Origin: Dioscorea cayenensis subsp. rotundata
Lineage: Eukaryota; Streptophyta; Magnoliopsida; Dioscoreales; Dioscoreaceae
NCBI RefSeq assembly: GCF_009730915.1
Contig: NC_052487.1
Span: 5,710,649 to 5,774,648 of the forward strand
Reading direction: 5' to 3'
DNA: 64,000 nucleotides
In this document: positions 11,802 to 23,130 of the stretch, piece by piece
Numbering within the stretch: the first letter of the stretch is position 1
Layout of the letters: every line of letters starts with the position of its first letter
Program-made: the position numbers and the translations under genes
The notes under the pieces: model-generated
Told to the model about the DNA's origin: nothing
What the model saw: the letters and a program-made list of their open reading frames with translations, nothing else
Database searches by the model: none

Positions 11802-13421
11802 TTATAAGTGTCTAAATGTACGTATTTGAATGCATGTATTGTTACCTCTAGCATGTACTTTCATTAGAATTGATGCCCGTTTTGTGCTTAATCGTGTGTT
11901 ATTTGCTTTGCAGGGCACGGGAACGCCATGGATGACACGAGGATATGATTCGGGCGAGAAAGAGAAGAAACCCAGGACGCGTACTGTAGCTTGTTTTACT
12001 GTAGCTGGACTACTGTAGCATCGCCACTGTAGCACCTGGAGAGTTTCAAGTCAGGAATTGGATCATGGCATACGGCCTCAATGCTGCCCAGTATGGAGCC
12101 CGGGATGATCACTGTAGCTATAATAGAAAATATTTACTTGATGGAGTTTGCCTACCCCAAATAGTGTCAATGTGGAGCTCCATAGCGAGTGGTATGGCAC
12201 TCAGGATGGAGGCCATGGCGAGTGGTATAGCACTTGGTATAGCAATCAGGATGGGGGCTATGATGAGTGGTCTAACAGTTGGTATAGCACTCGGGATGGA
12301 GGCCATGAAGGGGATATGATGAGTGGTATATAGGGTGATTTTTGGGGACTTTTGGAGGACTTTTTGGCTGGGCTTTTTGGGAGACTCTAGGGTAGATTTT
12401 GGGAGAGTTTTTGGCAGCCACTACTTGGAGGAAGGAGAGAAACAAAGACACCATTATTTTGGAGAGTTTGGCTTGAAGCTTGGGAAGATAAAGGGCTTGA
12501 ATTTAATGGGGAAGCTTTATCATGAAAGGAGGAGAAGCATTCGGCATCTCTAGGGCTAGAAGAAGCATCATTCGGCCGGCATTCTCTCTCCTCTTCATCA
12601 TTTGGACTAGGGAGTGTCATTTATGCATTTATTTCTTACTTTTGTTGTGGTTAAGATACTCATTTGTATGATGGAACACTAGACCCCCAAGGCCACCGGA
12701 TGTAGGTGAACCTTGGGGGGTTCATCTTGTATTTTGGATGCTACACTTCTATTTTGATTGCATTGGTGTGATTTATGATTTGGCTCATTGTATTTCATGC
12801 CTAGAACTATTATGTGGAGAAATCTTTAGTTCTTGTTTGAGTTGTGCATGTAGACGTGACCTACTCGCATGTACTAGATTGTTAATGAGCTAATAGGGGT
12901 ATTTGTTGACCAACATACCAAGAAATTGGGTGTAGGTATCCCCTCCGAACCATGAGGATAAACTTAGGTTAAGTGCATCCTTGTTGCGTGATCTCCATTC
13001 ACTTAATGCAATCGTAGGAATATGACTAAGGAGAGATCCTTGTCATCATTTGTACGGGATTAGGGTTTAACCGCCGAGAAATTGGGGTTGAACTATTGTT
13101 GAGGTCCGTCGGTCTAAATCACCCTTGCCATGTATTTTTATGCATCCTTATACCTTGATGACCCCTCTTGGGAATCCTCATCCCTAGGCCTATTCTTATC
13201 ATCATTGCTCTTATGATTTTCTTGCTTGCCTTGGAGTTGTTATACTTGTGTTTTATTTACATCCTTGCATGTATTAGAGTAGTATACCATGCTTAATGTG
13301 TAAGGTTAGAAAATGAGTGATGGAGGAGTAATAGGAGCTCCTTAACCCCGTGGAATACGATCATTGGGCTTTCGCTCAAGGTATTACTTGGCGACCCCCT
13401 ACACTTGCTAGTGATCAATCA
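11802..13421 (+). repeat. A2 3' LTR
   Basis: Same length as the 5' LTR and nearly identical. The first dinucleotide is TT rather than TG, a point change. It ends TCAATCA and the target duplication CTAAG follows directly. Confidence 0.93.
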
Positions 13422-14386
13422 CTAAGTATACCAAGTTTTTAAAAGAATTGCTAACAAACAAGAGGAAATTGGAAGAAGAGGGCACAGTTGCACTCACGGG
13501 AAATTGCTCAGCCATTTTGGAGAAGAAGCTCCCATAAAAATTGAAAGATCCGGGAAGCTTTATAATTCTATGTGTACTTGAGGGTGGAGTTCAAGAAAAT
13601 GCACTAGCGGACTCGGGGGCAAGCATTAATGTTATGCCCTATACCATGTATGTGAAGCTTAGTCTTGATGAAATTAGACCCACAAGAATGATTTTACAAT
13701 TGGCGGATCGATCAACAAGGAAGCCTCATGGGATTGTAGAAGATGTGATTGTCCGGGTGGACAAATTTGTATTTCCTGTGGATTTAGTTATCATGGATAT
13801 TGATGAGGACGTTGAGACATCGTTAATTCTTGGTCGGCCATTCCTCACTACCTCCGGTGCCCTAATTGACCTTAAAGGTGGGAAATTAACAATAAGTGTT
13901 GGAGAGGAAGAAGTAGGGTACACTCTACTGGCGGCCATGAAACACTTTTTAGACTATGATGACATGCTTTATTTTGTTGATGAAATTGAATTTTTAATTT
14001 CTGATTGTGTGCAGGAGGTGCTATCATTAAATCCATTGGATGAGTACTTGGGAGAGCTAGGAAATGAAGATCAAGAAGAACCTCACCGTCCTCTTGCAAG
14101 TTCTGATTTGAAGAAACCAAAGGAGAAGGTTATGTGGACCAATGCCAAAGAAAAAGAAAAGAAAGATTCAATGTTGAAAAAAATTTGGAGGGAGGTCCGA
14201 GGAAAGAAAAAGAAAGGTAGTATTCATTCTCATCCAACACATCAAGAAAAGAAGGTACAATCTTCACCTCCCTTTGCTCATGAAAAATGTGAGTTTTATT
14301 CATTGATGTCCTTGAATTTACCGGGAAGAAACAACAATAATTCAAAGATGACTGGGGGAAATTTCAAATTATTCGAACCCCCATAA
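13422..14386 (+). pseudogene. A1 gag-protease, part 2 (protease and basic tail)
   Basis: This continues the A1 ORF interrupted at 4346. A linker with stop TAA at 13535 (CAA in A2) leads into an open stretch from 13541 to the final TAA at 14384. The retropepsin-like domain keeps the catalytic ADSGAS (about 13607), ILGRPFL (about 13827) and the GGKLTI strand. A lysine-rich tail ends FEPP. The protease would cleave gag during particle maturation, by family analogy. The domain is well preserved, yet it is cut off from gag by the nested element and upstream stops. No polymerase follows. Confidence 0.87.
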
Positions 14387-15504
14387 GGTAAGTGAAAAGG
14401 TACATCAGGCTCGTGACATTAAACAAGCGCTTCTTGGGAGGCAACCCATCCATTCGGGGGTTTATTTTCATGTTTGTGTGGCCTTTGTGTTCATGTTCTT
14501 GTCATTTTTCGTATTTTCTTAGAGTTGTTAATTTGAATAAGTCCATGATCTCATTATTTTGTGTATCATGATCATTGTCCATGTGGTTGTTTACTTGATT
14601 TTATTGTGGAGTAACACTTGATTTGGCTATCATTTCATGCATTAGATAGAAAATTTGAACCATTATTTCATGATGGAGATGAACTTAGAGCACTTTGTAA
14701 CCATGGCCATATGTTTGGAGAAGCAACCAAAGCCTTAAACACATATTTTTAAAGCTATACGGCCTCAATGAGCTGCTTATTGAGGCCGTCAAAGAAATCC
14801 AGAAACTTTGCACTAGTCTATACAGCCTCAATGAGCTGCTCATTGAGGCTGTCAAGACCATCCCAAGACTTTGAACTACCCTATACGGCCTCAATGAGCT
14901 GCTCATTGAGGCCGTCAAGACCATCCAAAAAGTTTTAACTACTCTATACGGCCTCAATGAGCTTCTTATTGAGGCCGTATGGAGTCATGTTTGTCATGTA
15001 AACATTGCTAACTTTTCTCTCTCTTCATTCTCATTCTTCTCCAAACGAGTCCTAGCTTCCATTGTCCATCATCCCATGAACGAATCTCACCAAATATTGT
15101 TCTAATTCATCTCCACATCTCCTTGGGAAGTATATCTAGTGTCTTTCTTCTTGCTCCACTCAAGTACTCTCAATTTTTTTGTTGGTAAGAATGCTTGTGT
15201 GAAGAAAATTTTCTTTTCTTTCCTTCTTGCTTTCTTGAGCTTTTGTGTGGATTGTTTCAAGCTTTTTGCTTGTATATTGTGGGATGATCATCATGTCTTG
15301 GAATTATCTCAAATTTGTGTACAAATTTTTTTGAATTCATGAATGAGGGGAGACTCTTTCAAATTGAATAGTATCTATACGGGCTTCATATGCCCGTATG
15401 GATCCTATTCACTTGAATTTCTTCATGTTTTGTCCATTTTCATGCCACATTATACATCTTCTTGGATTTCTTTAATTCTTATTTGAATTATTATTGATGT
15501 AGGA
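14387..15504 (+). other. A1 spacer / candidate intron
   Basis: Same architecture as the A2 spacer: donor AAG|GTAAGTG (GT 14388-14389), conserved block at 14414-14448, palindromic tandem repeats at 14757-14990, long hairpin at 15368-15408 and acceptor GATGTAG (AG 15501-15502), just before the env-like ATG. No coding potential. Confidence 0.55.
14757..14990 (+). repeat. A1 spacer: four palindromic tandem units
   Basis: Four units of about 60 bp carry GGCCTCAATGAG, a short loop, and CTCATTGAGGCC, joined by GTCAAGACCATCC-type linkers. Each unit is a near-perfect hairpin. The same CTCAATGAG...CTCATTGAG motif recurs in the A1 LTRs (1208-1345 and about 18548-18682). Confidence 0.88.
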
Positions 15505-16718
15505 ATGCCACACGTCAAGAAACTCGCTTCTAAACGGCCGCGAAACGAGTCTCACATCCTCGACAAACCTCGCTTTTCTTGTTCTCTTCACAAGACCCGT
15601 TATAAAAGTTTAAAGACTAAACCACTTGGCACTCTTCATCATATTGAATGGAGTGTTCTTGAAGAACTTGGGTGAGATGAACAAGTGAAAGATTTATTTG
15701 CTTGCAATGGTTGGACGGAACTATTTTCCATTAATGAACCTACTTTTCGCCAACTTACGTTGGAGATGTTGAGTACATTTGAGGCGAAGCAAGATGAGAG
15801 GAGTGTTCTCATTCGATGACCTGGTTCCATTAAGTTTCAAGCTTTTGGGAAGACTCATGAGATGAACCACATGGAATTTGCAAAACACATGGGAATTTAT
15901 GATGATGAGTTCATTAGCGCGTCATTGCTTAATCGGCCCCACATTGATTATCCAATTGGCATGAGTGCAAGCAAGTATTGGAATTTTTAGCTCTGAGTGA
16001 CACCACAAACACGCGTAAGGCTACTCGTTTGGTGAACCCCCTCCATAGATATATTCATGCTCTCATTACCCGCTCTATTGGAGGTCGGAAAGATAGCACG
16101 GGTGTAGTTACACAGTCCGACTTGTTCATCATGTACGGCATCCTTGAGGAGCATCCTATCTATCTTGGGCATCTTGTCACTAAAACGTTCATTCATTAGG
16201 CTCAGTTTGTTCATCTAGGAGCTATCTTTGCAGGGCCCTACATCACAAGATTGATTCGAGGCATGAATTTGTTGGACCGTACTCGAGGCATGACTATGGT
16301 CGGGGAAATGGCACCTCTTAGAGCACCTGTCTTGAAAGCAATTGGTTTGTTACAGAAGAAGAGTGGCACATGTAGACTTGCTTCGCACTTGACCACAGGA
16401 AAATCCAGTCAGCAGGACCATGATGTGTCAGAGTTTGAATCTGATGAAGCACCCACTCAGGACCCACCTGGCACCTCATTCCCATCAGACTTTGACTCTA
16501 GATTCAAGGGTATGGAGGATGACATTCAGGCTATCCATCATGAGCAGCACGAGATGTGAGGACAGATCTACCAGGTTCTTGAGGATCAGCGCAAGCTCAA
16601 AGAGCACTTTCAGCAGTTCGTCATCTCCTCCCGTGGATCATCCTCACAGGCTACTACTGCTTCCTGCTCCATTTCCCCGCCACCTGCAGCACCATTTGAT
16701 GATATCTTTCATTTCTGA
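15505..16718 (+). pseudogene. A1 env-like (ATHILA ORF-1-like) pseudogene
   Basis: Begins MPHVKKLASKRPRN, a basic N terminus, and continues with blocks typical of the plant ATHILA ORF-1 / putative transposon protein family. These are a SIKFQAFG-like segment (about 15830), a FISASLLNRPHIDYPIG segment, a PLHRYIHALITRSIGGRKDSTG segment (about 16040-16100) and a AGPYITRLIRGMN segment (about 16230). A C-terminal coiled-coil-like acidic tail follows. TGA codons at about 15670 and 15817, a one-base shift near 15978, TAG at 16197 and TGA at 16557 inactivate it. The family's biochemical role is unknown. I see no clear signal peptide or membrane anchor, so the name env-like reflects position, not proven function. 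Confidence 0.72.
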
Positions 16719-17086
16719 GCATGGAAACTTGTTTTTATTCTGCAGCTTGTCTCTTTACTTTTGATGTATGTGTGTTTGTTTGGTTTGAATAAGTTGGGGA
16801 GGGGATGCCCTGCCAACCTTATGTAGAGCTTTGCTACTCTTTATCTAGTATTTGTGTGTTTTGACTACTCCCTAGTACTTATTTTTGCAATCTTAATTTT
16901 TGTTTGGAATGATGATGCCGCTTTATGCCTTGCAGGGCATTAAGGAAGCTGGACCTGACATGAAAAGCTTGCAACACCTTTTGTTCGGGTCAAATCTCGC
17001 CGTGTGCACAAGAATAACCGGGGAAGTTCGTTCCACCCTCCTCCATTGTTTTCATTGCATATATTACCATGCTTTTCATGATTAGT

Positions 17087-17106
17087 GTACATTGGGGACA
17101 ATGTAC
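17087..17106 (+). other. Conserved 3' UTR hairpin (A1)
   Basis: GTACATTGGGGACAATGTAC, identical to the A2 and B copies. Confidence 0.9.
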
Positions 17107-17546
17107 AACTATAGGTGTGGGGATGGGTGTATTTTGTATATTAGGGTTATTATTTACTTGCTAGTGTACCCATGATGGCTTGTTCATTCTTGTAAGACTC
17201 TTCTAGCATGGATTAATGATTGATGTGAGTTACATGCTTTGTGTGCTTTACTGAATCTTGTTTCACCTCTAGTATTGTCTTGTGCACTGAATCTTGTGTT
17301 GTTGCCCTGGGAATAGCCAACATGACTATTCTAACTCTCTTGTATGCTTAACAGACAACCTTGAGTATTTGGTCTTAGAGTATTAAGTTCTTTCATTCAA
17401 TGAACTCTTAAGAACTTCTAAGTTTTGTTGAGCTAGCCCTAGTTTTGTGGCATGTAGAGTAGTCTAAAGACGTGATCTAGGGTGAATGTGAAAAAGAAAA
17501 TGGAAAAAAAATGAAAAAAAATGAAAAGAGAAAAAGAAAAAAAAAT

Positions 17547-17690
17547 GAGTCTATGTCAGTATTCCTCTGCTAATAAAGCATGAATGCGTCTATGTAGACT
17601 GTAATCGAGTAGTTGGGTGGCTCTTGTGCTTAACTAGCATGTGCACCCTCCAGAAATATTTTTTGGTGCAGTCTATCTTAGTCGGACTCG
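17547..17690 (+). other. Conserved UTR block (A1 copy)
   Basis: Same block as 11198-11340, with few substitutions, including the GTCTATGTAGAC hairpin and the pairing ends GAGTC / GACTC. Confidence 0.8.
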
Positions 17691-18156
17691 AAAAAGGAAA
17701 AGAAAAAAAATAAAATGAACTGAAAAAAAAAACTTAGTGATCTTGTTGACTACCTACTAGAGATTCTGAGAAAGAAAATGGGAGTTAGTTCGAGTTTAGG
17801 ACTTAGAAGGATCTTACTTGTTCACTTGAGTAGCACTTAGCATTTTAAGACTTAGTACTCTTGCTTGTGGAGTGATTAGCATCTAGAGCTGTACTGATTG
17901 AAGTCAGTAGGCTAGACCAGGTCAGGGTAGATGAAATACAAGGTTCACACACATGGCACAGACATATAGGAGGTGAGACAGGATTTGTTGTTGTGCTTAA
18001 TGTTTGTAACTCATTATCTATATATCATTTTCCAATACTTTGTAGAGGCTTGTATTTATTTGGGCCGGAGGTAATACATTTAGCCACTTATCATTATCTT
18101 TGTTTCTCATGATGTATTTGCTTGGGGACAAGCAAATGCTTAGGTGTGGGGATATT

Positions 18157-19788
18157 TGATAAGTGTCTAAATGTACGTATTTTAATATATGTATTTATTG
18201 CCTCTAGCATGTATTTTTATAAGAATTGATGCCCGTTTTATCCTTAATCGTGGGTTATTTGCTTTGCAGGGCATGGAAACACCACGGAGGACACGAAGAT
18301 AAAATTTGGCCAAAAAAGAGAAGAAAACCATGTCACGGTACTGTAGCGTATTCACTGTAGCAAAGTAATGTAGATGGAATAGTTTAGTATCGGCTCTGTA
18401 GTAAGATCACTGTAGCTGCCACTGTAGCACCTGGAGTGTTTTCAAGTCAGGAATCGAATCATGGCATACGGCCTCAATGCTGCCCGGGATGGAGCTCGGG
18501 ATGATTACTATAGCTATTGAAGAGGGCAATTTTCTTGAAGGAATACTGGCTCAATGAGGTGCTCATTGAGCCAGTATAGATACTATTGTGAGAAGCCTTT
18601 GTATACTTTGCCTGCCCCAAACGGCCTCAATGAGGTCCTCATTGAGCCAGTAGACCACCTCAATGAGGTCCTCATTGAGCCGTTATACCACCACTATAGA
18701 GGCCAATTTGAGGAAGATGATGGGGGTATATGAGGGTATTTGGAAGGCCATTTGAGCAACTTTTTGGGAGAGTTCTTGGCAGCCATTACTTAGGAGGAAA
18801 AGGAGAATGAAGATATCATTCTTGGGAGTGTTTAGGATTGAGGCTTGGGGAGATCAAGAGCTATGACTTCAAGGGGAGAGCTTCATCATCAAAAGAGGAG
18901 GAGCATTCGCCATTCTTTGGGCTAGAGGAAGCGTCGTTCGGCCAGCATTGTTCTTCTCCTTCATAATTCAGACTAGGGAGTGTCATTTATGCATTTACTT
19001 GTTTTTGTTGAGATTGATATGTTTGTTTGTATGATGGCACACTAGACCCCCAAGGACACCGGATGTAGGTGAACCTTGGGGGGTTCATCATGTATTTTGG
19101 ATGCTACACTTATTTTTGGAATGCATTGGTGTGATTTATAGTTTGGCTCATTATGTTTCATGCCTAGAACTATTAATTGGAGAAATCCTTAGTTCTTGCT
19201 TGAGTTGTACATGTAGATGTGACCTACTCGCGTGTACTAGATCGTTAATGAGTTAAAAGGGGTAATCTTTGACCAACATACCGAGAAATTGGATGTAGGT
19301 AGCCCCTCTGAACCATGAGGATAAACTTAGGTTAAATGTGTCCTTATCGTGTGATCTCCATGTACTTAATGCAATCATAGGAATATGATTAGGGAGAGAT
19401 CCTTGTCATTATTCATACGGGATTAGGGTTTAACCGCCAAGAAATTGGGGTTGAATTAATGTTGAGATCCGTCGGTCTAAATCACCGTTGCTATTTTATT
19501 CTTTTGCATCCACACATCATGATGACCCCTCTTGGGAATCCTCATCCCTAGGCCTATTCTTATCATCATTGCTCCTATGATTTTGTTACTTGCCCTGAAA
19601 TTGCTATACTTGTGTTTTATTTACATTCTTGCATGTATTAGAATAGTATACCATGCTTAAGTGGTAAGTTTAGAAAGTAAGTGATGAAGGAGTAATAGGA
19701 GCTCCTTAGCTCCGTGGAATATGATCCTTGGGCCCTCGCTCGAGGTAGTACTTGGCGACCCCGTACACTTGCAGGTGAGCATACATTA
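18157..19788 (+). repeat. A1 3' LTR
   Basis: Counterpart of 829-2449. Starts TGATAAGTGTC and ends CATACATTA, where the 5' copy has CACACATCA. The two A1 LTRs differ more from one another than the A2 LTRs do, consistent with A1 being the older insertion. The CTCAATGAG hairpins lie at about 18548-18682. Confidence 0.87.
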
Positions 19789-21142
19789 GGCGGTACCGAC
19801 ACTTGACTTGCTGTTTCTTCATTTTTACTACTTCTGTATTTATATTTTGGACTTGTACACTCAGAAAGGACTTTCCTTCTGAGTTTATTTTCAGTTTGTT
19901 GTCTCAAGTTGTATTCATTGCTTTATCTTTTATATACTCGAGTTGTTTTTGTTTTTATTAAGCTTCACTGAACTTCCTCTTTTATGTGTGCAGATGGTCT
20001 TGTCATCATGGGAATTGAGACTTTGTCATGGGCACGGCCAAGGTATTTCGGCACTTGGCCGTGTGAGCTTCACAACCCTTTGGAACATTACTCCCAAGGA
20101 TTTAATGCCATCAAATGCAACATTAGGAGTCAGGGGAGTATTATTTTGATTGCTTCTCCCACATTTGAATTTAATTGATATATTTTGAGTGAGCTTGCAT
20201 GTGTACATTGGGGACAATGTACAACATAAGTGTGTGTGGGGGGGGGTGGTATGGGAGCTTGCATGTGTACATTGGGGACAATGTACAACATAAGTGTGGG
20301 GGAGTTTCATAGTGCACACATCTCTTTTATACTAGTTTTTGATTGATATACATGCTCACATAGCCAATGGCGGTTCACCTTAGTCGCATTGATTGTATTC
20401 TTGAGTTTAGGAGAATTTTTAACATTGAATGTTTTCATGCTCTAGTTTTTGCTTGAATTTCTAGGAATTTTTGCCCGATTGATACTTGTTGACACTACTC
20501 ACTCCTTAAACTCTTTTTGAAACTCATGTTCGATGTTAAAGGTACTAGTTATAATTGTTTCTTTTGTTATTCTGAAAAAAAATGGAAAAATGAATAGAAG
20601 GAACAAAATAGGTTTATTGTTTATCTGTGATTGTTGGGTGGAAAGAGCTAGCACCTATGAAGTATGAAGCTACTCTCATAAGTCAGATACTAGTTATGCC
20701 CTAATGAGAGAAAGAGCTATCTCATAAGATGAGTGAAAGCTACCACTCCGGTAGAAAGATCTACCACCTTGAAAGTGTGAAAGCCACCTTAGCGGCCGCT
20801 TTGGAAAGGGCTATCTTATAGGATGTGTGAAGCTACTACCATCTTTGAAATTTTGTTACTTTTTGTAGATAAATAAGTCCCTTGTGTTTAGAACTTTGAG
20901 GAGTATACCTTGGGTTGTTTTGAGTGAGTTCACACACTTACACGATTTCGGGTTTGTTGTCCTTTTTGATTCAAGTTTTTAGCTAGAGCATTGATTTTCA
21001 TATTTAGTGTTGAAATTTCCCTTACTTGTAGAATGCTCTCTTTGTATGCTTTGGTGAACCTAAGGCCAAGCACTTCAAATATTTCCTTCATCTATGCACA
21101 TAATGTTTTAATTTTTTGCTTGAACCTAAGTCCAAGCACTTG
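19789..21142 (+). other. B1 3' UTR, resumed after A1
   Basis: Matches the B3 3' UTR at about 40716-41540 and, on the minus strand, B4. It holds a short conserved piece around CAGATGGTCTTGTCATCATGG and GGCACTTGGCCGTGTGAGC (about 19991-20060). A 64-bp tandem duplication follows (two copies starting about 20189 and 20253), each with the conserved hairpin and a GTGTGGGGG tract. AGAAAGAGCTA-type short repeats lie at about 20640-20830. It breaks off after TTCCCTTACTTG at about 21028, where the normal polypurine tract and LTR start should be. About 115 bp of short repeats then join an LTR scrap. Confidence 0.7.
20203..20286 (+). repeat. Duplicated conserved hairpin of B1
   Basis: GTACATTGGGGACAATGTAC occurs at 20203-20222 and again at 20267-20286, in tandem copies of a 64-bp unit. 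Each is followed by a G-rich tract. Confidence 0.88.
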
Positions 21143-21440
21143 CGGTCATAGTAGAGTGAATGGGCTAAGGGATGACCTTCTACTGGGGCTTAGTTGCAAG
21201 GACAATGGAGTGAAGCGTTGAAGTGATTTTAGCACCTAGGGCTTAATTGCGGCTAGGGACCTTCCACCTGGACCAAAGGGTTAGTTCTACATCTAGGAAA
21301 GTCCCTTTGGTCCAGGTGGAAGACCCCTAGCCACAATTAAGCCCTAGATGCTAAGATCACTTCTACGCTTCACTCCGTTGCACCTGCAACTAAGCCCCAT
21401 CGAAAGGTCATCCCTTAGCCCATTCACTCTACTATGACCG
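21143..21440. repeat. Large inverted repeat of B LTR sequence
   Basis: Arms 21143-21280 and 21303-21440 (138 bp each) are reverse complements with few mismatches, separated by a 22-bp loop. Both arms are the same part of the family B LTR, from CGGTCATAGTAGAGTG to GGACCAAAGGG. This is a junction of a plus-strand LTR scrap (B1) and a minus-strand LTR (B2). Confidence 0.9.
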
Positions 21441-22700
21441 TAAAGAACTCAAGGAAATGGAGGTAGAGTAAATCACACTGGAGGGGAAAGGGGACGCTCC
21501 GCTACCTCTCGACTCACCCTCTCAACCCTCTCCAACCTAGCTTTGTCTAACACTCGTGGTGTGTCACTCACTCACAAGGGTTACCAACAAGAACTCTCAA
21601 CCCTAGTGTCACTCTAGGGGAGTATTCATACAATCAAGCATTCAAGATTGGAACTCATAATAAACATCAATTAATTGAAAGCATAATAAAGAGATTCAAT
21701 GAAACGAATACATCCTAGGATTCACAAATACCCAAGTACCCACTAAGATGTTTAGCTCTCCATGGAGCTAGATACAATCAATGAAATTGAATATAAAAGC
21801 ATAAAATCCATAGAAAACACCCTCGATAGTCATAGCGATGGTCTTGTTGAGAGTCCTCTACTCATCCCAAAGGTCCCTTTGTCTGGCCTAGGATACACCT
21901 CGCCGGATCAGTGCCGACGAAAGCTCTCCCAATAACCTTCTTCCAAACGGAGCGCAATGTCAGAGTTGTAGAACCTCTCCAAATCCCTAGCCAATACCTC
22001 TCAAAACCCTAGCTGAAGCCCTCTCTCAAGTTGGGGAAAAGATGGAGAAAAAAATGCTGAAATCGGGGCTGAAATCGGCTGTTAAAGTGCTAGAATCGGG
22101 AATTCGCACGCCCTTGTGAGCGCCCCATTGGATTTTTTGCACGGGCGTGTGGAATTTCCATATGCCTGTGTGGATTCTCTGTTTTCCTGTTTTCTCGGCC
22201 GGCTGTGAATAGTGCTTCTACAGTACTTTTGCTACAATTTTTGCTATAGTGCCCTACTATAGTACCGGCCTGAAATACTCCCGAATCCATGCTTTCATCG
22301 AGGTAACACAAACGGGCACACGTTTACGTCGCGGATCGCTTTTCTTCTTTAATAACAGACATGTTGGTAGAGATCTTGTTCTATATGCACAAGTCGGAAT
22401 GCTTGAATGTGACAGCCTTTGTGCCCCTCCAAATTGTTGTGCTAACTTGAATACGAGGAGGTTGGCACACATTCCTGCATCTCAAACCTGACCTATGTCT
22501 TCGCGTTTGAACCTTAGCAAGATTTTGTCCAAATTGGTGTATTACAATCCACATTGGCTTCTTTCTCTCATAATCGGCCTCACAACCCTACCTGCATGAA
22601 AGTAACATGAATACACACATATTAGTGTTAAAATCTGAGAAAAGTAATGCTCAACATAAGGAAAGAACGCTTCGCATTCCTATCGCACAAGCACTTATCA
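21303..22700 (-). repeat. B2 3' LTR, truncated at its end
   Basis: Read on the minus strand it starts at 22700 with TGATAAGTGCTTGTGCGATA and runs to the inverted-repeat junction, lacking the last part of the LTR. It contains the B-type motif of CACGCCC / GGGCGTG arms at about 22095-22175. The polypurine tract that should precede it is deleted at 22701. Confidence 0.82.
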
Positions 22701-23130
22701 TATGTCAATCAAAATTAATATAAAAGACATGTGCACAAGCTCACTCATAATGTATATCAATCAAGAATATATGTGGGAGAAGAAATCAAAACAATACTCT
22801 CCTGACTCCTAGTGTTGCATTTGATGGAGCTAAATCTTTGGAAGTGATGTTCCAACTTGTTGTGAAGCACACACGGCCAAGTGCCGAAGCACCTTGTCCG
22901 TGTCCATGACAAGTTCTCAATTCCCATACTGACAATACCATCTGCACGCATGCACGAGGGGGTTCAGTGAAGCTCAATAAAACAAAAACAACTCGAGTAG
23001 ATAAAAGATAAAGCAATGAATATAACTCAAGATAACAAAACAAAAATAAACTTAGAAGGAAAGTCCTTTTTGAGTATACAAGTCCAAAATGAAATGCAGA
23101 AGTAAAGAGATAAAGAGTGAAATCAAGTGT
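22701..23130 (-). other. B2 3' UTR fragment
   Basis: Minus-strand counterpart of the B1/B3 UTR (GGCACTTGGCCGTGTG at about 22865-22885 on the opposite strand). The conserved hairpin is missing here, removed by a small deletion near 22720-22750. Confidence 0.65.

Larger units (their letters stand above)
4347..13421 (+). mobile_element. A2: complete non-autonomous Athila-like element nested in A1
   Basis: A2 is a 9,075-bp element with LTRs of equal length (1,620 bp each), a tRNA-Asp primer site, a gag-protease ORF, a repeat-rich spacer, an env-like remnant, a 3' UTR and a polypurine tract. No polymerase or integrase coding is present. It belongs to the same family as A1 but to a distinct subfamily: its LTR has GGAGGCCATGGCGAGTGG-type tandem units where A1 has CTCAATGAG hairpins, and its spacer repeat is CTCTATGAGGAGTGCATAGAG rather than CTCAATGAGCTGCTCATTGAG. 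The target duplication is CCAAG/CTAAG. Confidence 0.93.
16719..18156 (+). other. A1 3' UTR and polypurine tract
   Basis: Non-coding. It holds the conserved hairpin (17087-17106) followed by TAGGTGTGGGGATGGG, a polyA/GAAAAAG-rich stretch (about 17490-17545), the conserved block (17547-17690), and the terminal polypurine tract AGGTGTGGGGATATT (18142-18156) against the LTR. Confidence 0.75.
829..19788 (+). mobile_element. A1: non-autonomous Athila-like LTR retrotransposon, host of A2
   Basis: A1 is bounded by two LTRs of about 1.62 kb (829-2449 and 18157-19788). Inside, in order, are a tRNA-Asp primer site, a gag-protease ORF, a spacer with palindromic repeats, an env-like ORF, a long 3' UTR and a polypurine tract. 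No reverse transcriptase, RNase H or integrase is visible in any frame. A complete second element, A2, sits inside the gag-protease ORF. No matching 5-bp duplication flanks A1: ATATT precedes it and GGCGG follows. The surrounding B1 element has lost about 200 bp at the junction, so the ends were probably altered by recombination or deletion. Confidence 0.85.

Noticed and set aside
14685..14957. Repetitive 90-aa minus-strand frame
   Set aside because: It is a translation of the four palindromic spacer units. The apparent protein repeat only reflects the DNA repeat.
14757..14990. CRISPR-like array of palindromic repeats
   Set aside because: The repeats are themselves joined by near-identical linkers, not unique spacers, in a plant retroelement with no cas genes.
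15505..16718. Calling the second ORF a true envelope glycoprotein
   Set aside because: I see no signal peptide, clear transmembrane anchor or fusion peptide. It matches the plant ATHILA ORF-1-like family by motif only, so env-like describes position.
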